Assembly (NCBI GenBank): GCA_965662365.1
Contig: CBFIHR010000115.1
Coordinates: forward strand, 1-10,589
Length of the DNA: 10,589 nt
Source: CAWVWD01 sp965662365
GTDB taxonomy: Bacteria; Bacteroidota; Bacteroidia; Chitinophagales; Saprospiraceae
Reading direction: 5' to 3'
Shown in pieces: positions 6,924-10,589 of the stretch. The notes under the pieces are model-generated. The model was not told the DNA's origin, did no database searches, and saw nothing but the letters and a program-made list of their open reading frames with translations. The first letter of the stretch is position 1, and each line of letters opens with the position of its first letter. The position numbers were made by a program, and so were the translations under genes.

Positions 6924-6936
6924 AGAGAGTGCAAAG

Positions 6937-8352
6937 ATGACCAAACAACGTCGAATAGGAATATTTATATACAGTATAGCCGATTTTTTAACAGCTTTAA
7001 TAGCTTGGGCTTCCTTCTATTTTTACAGAAAGGTTTATGTAGAAAATTATAATTTCCATGAATCTATTTTTGATGATACGAATTTAATTTCGGGTATTTT
7101 ACTGATTCCGATAGGCTGGGTGATGTTGTATTCTATTCTTGATACCTATACGGATATTTATCGAATGTCTCGTTTGCAAACTATTCTGACTACATTTATA
7201 CACACTTCTATTGGTGCGATTTTCTTGTTTTTTGTATTAATTCAAGACGATATCGTGCCTAATAATGCGACTCGGAATAAATCCTTGTTGGTTCTTTTTC
7301 TACTACATTTCTTTATCACCGTTATTGTGAGAATAATCATTATCACCAGGGCAACTTGGCGATTAAAAGCTGGAGAAGTTGGCTTTAATACTTTGATTAT
7401 TGGCGGAAACGAAAGAGCTTTGGAGTTATATAATGATATTGCAAATCGACCAAAAGCAATCGGCTATCATTTCAAAGGATTTATTGACACAAATGGCAAT
7501 ACACTCAAGGAAATTGAACGCTATATTCCTAAACTCGGCGGTCTAAAAGACCTTGAAAAAGTCATTAAAGAACATAAGATTGAAGAAGTTATTGTAGCCA
7601 TAGAAACTTCTGAACACAATCGCTTGAAAGGAATATTAAATGAATTATTTGACTATGATGTTTTTATAAAAATCATACCGAATATGTACGATATTATCTT
7701 GGGTTCGGTCAAAATGAATCAACTTTACGGGGCGGTCTTGATCGAGATACAACCCGAAATTATGCCTCGATGGCAGCGAATCGTCAAACGGGGAATCGAT
7801 GTCGTTGCATCAATTTTGGTGTTAATTATCTTTTTTCCGTTGTATTTATATATTGCTATCAGAGTTCGCCTATCGTCCAAAGGTCCAATTTTTTATCAAC
7901 AAGAACGCATCGGTCTGAATGGCAAACCATTTATGATTTATAAATTTCGGTCGATGTACACCGATGCAGAACGACACGGCCCACAATTGGCGACGGATAG
8001 CGACAATCGTTGTACACCTTGGGGACTGACGATGAGAAAAAGACGTTTGGATGAATTGCCGCAGTTCTGGAATGTATTGAAAGGGGAAATGTCATTAGTC
8101 GGGCCACGACCAGAGCGTCAATATTATATTGACCAAATCACAGCCAGAGCACCACATTATAAACAGTTATTAAAAGTACGACCAGGAATCACCTCGTGGG
8201 GACAGGTGAAGTACGGTTACGCCAGTAATGTTGATGAAATGGTGCAGCGTTTGAAATTTGATATTTTGTATATTGAAAATCGTTCGCTGATATTGGATAT
8301 AAAAATTTTATTTTATACCGTTGTTGTCTTGATACAAGGGACTGGGAAGTGA
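6937..8352 (+). CDS. Polyprenyl-phosphate glycosyl-1-phosphate transferase (WcaJ/CpsE type)
   Basis: The enzyme moves a sugar-1-phosphate from a nucleotide sugar to undecaprenyl phosphate, the first membrane step of exopolysaccharide, capsule or O-antigen repeat assembly. The architecture is full length at 471 aa. Four N-terminal membrane segments lie at about 8-28, 52-70, 86-103 and 117-137. A CoA_binding_3-like Rossmann domain spans about 148-260 (FNTLIIGGNERALELYNDI). A fifth hydrophobic segment (287-308) is followed by the catalytic bacterial sugar transferase domain. Motifs seen are KFRSM at 336-340, the L-D372-E373-L-P-Q catalytic dyad, GEMSLVGPRPE ending at E393, and R-P-G-I-T-S-W-G-Q-V. 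The sugar cannot be read from sequence. No other polysaccharide gene follows in the window, so it may act as a stand-alone initiator. It probably has its own promoter (6626-6656) and a long structured leader. Confidence 0.95.
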   Translation: MTKQRRIGIFIYSIADFLTALIAWASFYFYRKVYVENYNFHESIFDDTNLISGILLIPIGWVMLYSILDTYTDIYRMSRLQTILTTFIHTSIGAIFLFFVLIQDDIVPNNATRNKSLLVLFLLHFFITVIVRIIIITRATWRLKAGEVGFNTLIIGGNERALELYNDIANRPKAIGYHFKGFIDTNGNTLKEIERYIPKLGGLKDLEKVIKEHKIEEVIVAIETSEHNRLKGILNELFDYDVFIKIIPNMYDIILGSVKMNQLYGAVLIEIQPEIMPRWQRIVKRGIDVVASILVLIIFFPLYLYIAIRVRLSSKGPIFYQQERIGLNGKPFMIYKFRSMYTDAERHGPQLATDSDNRCTPWGLTMRKRRLDELPQFWNVLKGEMSLVGPRPERQYYIDQITARAPHYKQLLKVRPGITSWGQVKYGYASNVDEMVQRLKFDILYIENRSLILDIKILFYTVVVLIQGTGK

Positions 8353-8480
8353 TTTCTAGGTTTATTTTATTACGTTAAACAAGTGTTTATCTAATCTGTT
8401 GTTTTTTAAGATTCATTATTGGATGCAATAATCAATAGAAAGTTCTACAAATTTGACAATAAATTTCGATTGAAATTATG

Positions 8481-8488
8481 TATTTTTG
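8481..8488 (+). promoter_or_regulatory. -7 promoter element for the bifunctional nuclease gene
   Basis: TATTTTTG fits TAnnTTTG, giving a leader of about 60 nt before the ATG at 8557. An upstream TTTGACA (8452-8458) could supply the -33 contact, but its 25-bp spacing to the -7 box is longer than usual. Confidence 0.45.
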
Positions 8489-8556
8489 TGTGCTTTTTGG
8501 AAAAAGTAGGAAATTTTAGACGGAAGCCATTAAAAAGGATTCCTAAAAAATAACAA

Positions 8557-9147
8557 ATGAAAAAAATAGAATTAGATATAGTTGCTTTGTCACATAGTAT
8601 TACACAATCTCATAATTATGCGGTTGTATTAGGGGAGCAGCATGGTCGTCGAAGATTACCAATTGTTATTGGCGGTTTTGAGGCACAAGCGATTGCAGTA
8701 GCGATGGAAAGAATGACACCGAGCAGACCATTAACGCATGATTTGATGCGGAATGCTTTTGAGACTTTCAGTATTGATTTGAAAGAAATCATTATCAGTG
8801 ATTTACAAGATGGTATTTTCTACGCAAAGTTAGTATGTTTAAATGATGGTAAAATTGTAGAAATTGACTCTCGTACATCTGACGCCTTAGCCATGGCAGT
8901 TCGCTTTGATTGCCCGATTTATACTTATGAGTTTATCATGGATGCAGCGGGTGTTATATTAGAAGAAGGTGAAGAAGGAGTGGAAGAAAGTCGCCCGACT
9001 CGTCGTCGTGAAAAAAAAGGCAACTCTCTGAAAAGCTATTCTTTAGAAGATTTAGAAGAAATGCTAAACGAAGTCATCGGTCGAGAAGACTACGAAAAAG
9101 CCGCTCGAATTCGTGACGAAATCAATCGTAGAGAACAAGACCTCTAA
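8557..9147 (+). CDS. Bifunctional nuclease (BFN/DUF151) domain protein with C-terminal UVR motif
   Basis: Residues about 1-135 form the bifunctional nuclease domain (PF02577), a family with reported DNase and RNase activity in plants and structural homologues in Thermotoga. Visible hallmarks are G-R-R-R-L-P-I-V-I-G-G at 30-40, the R57-P-x-T-H61-D motif, and D104-S-R106-T-S-D109-A. A charged linker (137-158) leads to a UVR motif (PF02151) at about 160-192 (YSLEDLEEMLNEV then REDYEKAARIRDEINRR). That helical hairpin is used by UvrB/UvrC and several stress proteins for protein contacts. The 196-aa length and BFN-UVR fusion are typical of Bacteroidota. The cellular role is not established. It appears monocistronic, with its own -7 box and a strong terminator downstream. 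Confidence 0.93.
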   Translation: MKKIELDIVALSHSITQSHNYAVVLGEQHGRRRLPIVIGGFEAQAIAVAMERMTPSRPLTHDLMRNAFETFSIDLKEIIISDLQDGIFYAKLVCLNDGKIVEIDSRTSDALAMAVRFDCPIYTYEFIMDAAGVILEEGEEGVEESRPTRRREKKGNSLKSYSLEDLEEMLNEVIGREDYEKAARIRDEINRREQDL

Positions 9148-9194
9148 TTGCTGACCTTTTTTGAAGTAAGCGAATTCAAATAACTTTCACAATG

Positions 9195-9229
9195 AAAGCC
9201 GCTAAAAATCTGATTTTTAGCGGCTTTTT
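9195..9229 (+). terminator. Intrinsic terminator of the bifunctional nuclease gene
   Basis: A perfect 15-bp stem, AAAGCCGCTAAAAAT (9195-9209) with ATTTTTAGCGGCTTT (9213-9227), has a 3-nt CTG loop. The stem's 3' arm runs into a stretch of five T's (9225-9229). It starts 48 bp after the nuclease stop codon. The A-tract on the left arm makes it usable in the reverse direction too, so it may also stop minus-strand transcription from the Uma2 side. Confidence 0.9.
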
Positions 9230-9257
9230 ATATATTAAGTAACAGAATTGAATTTTT

Positions 9258-9386
9258 TTAAAATAAACTCCTCTGTACTACTTTTCCTTCAATCTCAAAC
9301 TGCACAAAACCGCCAGTCATTACAAAATGTAACGCTGTGAAAATCGGTTGTTCATCGCCAAAATGTGCCGCAATGGTTTTTTGACG
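9258..9386 (-). pseudogene. 42-codon C-terminal remnant of an unidentified gene
   Basis: Between an in-frame stop at 9387-9389 and the stop at 9258-9260 the minus strand reads a protein-like stretch (TIAAHFGDEQPIFTALHF, then VMTGGFVQFEIEGKVVQRSLF). The composition is balanced, unlike random AT-rich translation, but there is no start before the first stop except an internal ATG near residue 23. It therefore looks like the tail of a gene that lost its 5' part, perhaps when the Uma2 gene arrived beside it. I cannot name the family. A chance frame remains possible. Confidence 0.4.
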
Positions 9387-9415
9387 TTACTTACTGCTTT
9401 TGTTTTTTGATTGAT

Positions 9416-10036
9416 TTAATCAACATCCTTTTCAAAATCCATTATCCCTTGTGGATTTTTTAAATCCTCTACATTTTCATAAATATCTTCCATACTGATT
9501 TCACAACCGATACTTTCTAAAACTACTGTATCTTTCAAACCGACATACGATTTAATAATCCAATTCTCTTCTTTTTTGGTAATCACATCAACCATCGGCA
9601 TATCTTGCTCGATCAGTACATATTCTGTAAATGACGGTAAGGATTTGTACTTTAAAAACTTGCTTCCTCGGTCATAACGGGCGGTGGAGTCGGATAGGAC
9701 TTCGACGATTAAAGTAGGGTTTGAAACAGAAAATTTATTATCCACATATTGAGGTTTTTCTGTAATCACGAAAGCATCAGGATAAACATTTTGGTTGTGA
9801 GCAGCTAAATGTATTTTCAAATCACTATTAAAAACTCGAAATTTTTTACCCAAACTTTTTAATGTTAATCGCAAAGTCATATAGATATTACCAATAATAT
9901 CTGCATGATTACTTGAACCTCCTGGCATGGGATTTAATTTACCGTTTATAAATTCGCTTTTTTGTGTAGCCGTTTCCTCTAATTTATGATACTCTTCTAC
10001 AGTAAGTAGCTTTTCCTTTTCTAAGACTTCAATCAT
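9416..10036 (-). CDS. Uma2 family (DUF820) PD-(D/E)XK endonuclease-like protein
   Basis: Uma2 proteins (PF05685) have a restriction-endonuclease-like fold; they are abundant in cyanobacteria and patchy elsewhere, and their biological role is mostly unknown. From the ATG at 10036 the protein is 206 aa, close to the usual length. It opens with the typical L-T-V-E-E-Y-H-K-L and G-K-L-x-P-M-P-G-G-S-S-x-H segments. The candidate active site is D87 (VYPDAFV), E112 (LIVEVLS) and K126 (RGSKFLKY). The frame stays open upstream to 10192, but that extra 52 aa is encoded by a palindromic repeat and does not resemble the family, so I rejected the longer start. The C-terminal tail (about 185-206) is acidic. 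It stands alone with no partner gene, consistent with a mobile or expanding family. Confidence 0.9.
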   Translation of the reverse strand: MIEVLEKEKLLTVEEYHKLEETATQKSEFINGKLNPMPGGSSNHADIIGNIYMTLRLTLKSLGKKFRVFNSDLKIHLAAHNQNVYPDAFVITEKPQYVDNKFSVSNPTLIVEVLSDSTARYDRGSKFLKYKSLPSFTEYVLIEQDMPMVDVITKKEENWIIKSYVGLKDTVVLESIGCEISMEDIYENVEDLKNPQGIMDFEKDVD

Positions 10037-10051
10037 ATCTATTGATTTTTT

Positions 10052-10239
10052 GGTTCTTTGAAAATTTCCGTGGAAATCAGTGAAAATTTCGAAATAATAG
10101 AAATAATACGCCGATACTGGATACTTGATACATTGAATTAATACGTTGTTTGACAAGTATCCAGCATCAAGTATCAGCGTAAAAAATTTCATATAACAAT
10201 ATTAGCTGTGCCGTTTTCCACGGTATTTTTCAAAGAACC
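10052..10239. repeat. 188-bp palindromic MITE-like element upstream of the Uma2 gene
   Basis: The outer 25 bp at 10052-10076 and 10215-10239 are inverted repeats matching at 23 of 25 positions (GGTTCTTTGAAAA outermost). Inside, ACGCCGATACT (10108-10118) pairs with AGTATCAGCGT (10170-10180) at 10 of 11 positions, and GGATACTTG (10119-10127) pairs perfectly with CAAGTATCC (10154-10162). No transposase is present. The ends differ from those of the element at 2663-2843, so this is a different family. Its left end is 15 bp from the Uma2 start codon, so it forms that gene's immediate upstream region. Confidence 0.7.
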
Positions 10240-10589
10240 GATTTTTTATCCAAAAAACGAAAAACATTGTTTTTATACTAAAGTTTGCCCACAATAACTT
10301 TTGCATTTCCAAAAGTGACGTTTATCAATTTTCACCTTTGAACCCCCTCAAAATTTGACTCGTATTATATTTTCCTATACATTTGACAGGATTGACCAAA
10401 AGAGAAAACCCGTGATAATAGAAAGACATAAGATAAGATTCATTTTCTCTCCGATTAATCTACTTCACCAGTAATTTATTTTTTCATTTATAAAATTCAA
10501 CTCTATTATGATTACACAAAGTACGTGTTTTACACACACACACACAAATTTACTCGGTTTCAGCGTGAACTTAGCTACTGTTTAGTTTT
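10240..10589. other. Right-end intergenic stretch without a recognisable gene
   Basis: No convincing coding frame, tRNA or known RNA was seen in these 350 bp. A sequence AACTTTTGCA at 10296-10305 resembles the -7 words found elsewhere in the window. A short frame from ATG at 10508 reaches a stop at 10583-10585 (25 aa) and contains the AC tract listed separately. A gene may begin at or beyond the window edge. Confidence 0.4.
10532..10546 (+). repeat. AC dinucleotide tract (seven and a half units)
   Basis: The run ACACACACACACACA begins eight codons after an ATG at 10508 and encodes alternating Thr-His. Such tracts can slip during replication. Loss of one AC unit would shift the frame from one that stops at 10583 to one that stays open to the window edge. 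Confidence 0.6.

Noticed and set aside
8374..8432. Two small hairpins (TAAACA/TGTTTA at 8376-8389, ATTATTG/CAATAAT at 8415-8432) as a terminator for the glycosylphosphotransferase
   Set aside because: The stems are short and AT-rich, and no T run follows the second one; they are too weak to call.
10508..10589. Start of a pyridoxine phosphate synthase (PdxJ) suggested by the residues FSVNLATV
   Set aside because: The frame stops immediately afterwards and the similarity is only a few residues.

Overview
The window looks like a chromosomal segment of a member of the Bacteroidota, probably near the Saprospiria/Cytophagia side, though the exact class is inference. The evidence is AT-rich DNA, several copies of the Bacteroidota -7 promoter motif TAnnTTTG, few Shine-Dalgarno-like sequences, and family content typical of the phylum: a DUF3817 membrane protein, a small Omp85 protein, HemW with a CHYC-type cluster motif, and a bifunctional nuclease carrying a C-terminal UVR motif. 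No rRNA, tRNA, CRISPR array, transposase or phage gene was seen.

Left part (1-2875): three minus-strand genes. They are a voltage-gated ion channel cut by the window edge (S1-S4 visible), a DUF3817 membrane protein with a clear -7 promoter, and an Omp85/BamA-TamA-like outer membrane protein. A 181-bp palindromic repeat with terminal inverted repeats (2663-2843) lies across the 5' end of the Omp85 gene and appears to have separated the signal peptide from its native start codon. On its far side hemW reads divergently, from a non-ATG start inside a run of 9-bp tandem repeats.

Middle part (2896-8352): hemW (a heme chaperone-type radical SAM protein), a possible 65-aa small gene on the minus strand, and a 365-bp intergenic stretch. 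Next comes a tight two-gene unit: a Gfo/Idh/MocA sugar-nucleotide-type oxidoreductase followed 12 bp later by an unrecognised lipoprotein. A fresh promoter overlaps the end of the lipoprotein gene. It is followed by about 270 nt of strongly structured leader (nested palindromes, then a terminator-like hairpin with a T run) before a polyprenyl-phosphate glycosyl-1-phosphate transferase of the WcaJ/CpsE type. The oxidoreductase and transferase suggest a cell-surface sugar theme, but this is not a full polysaccharide locus.

Right part (8353-10589): a bifunctional nuclease gene ending in a near-perfect intrinsic terminator, a 42-codon remnant of a broken minus-strand gene, and a minus-strand Uma2-family PD-(D/E)XK protein. 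A second, unrelated palindromic repeat (10052-10239) abuts the Uma2 start. The last 350 bp hold no recognisable gene, only a possible promoter motif and an (AC)7 tract just after an ATG.

I found no new multi-gene defence or metabolic system. The most unusual content is non-coding: three separate large palindromic structures placed at gene 5' ends, one of which has apparently rebuilt a gene's N-terminus.
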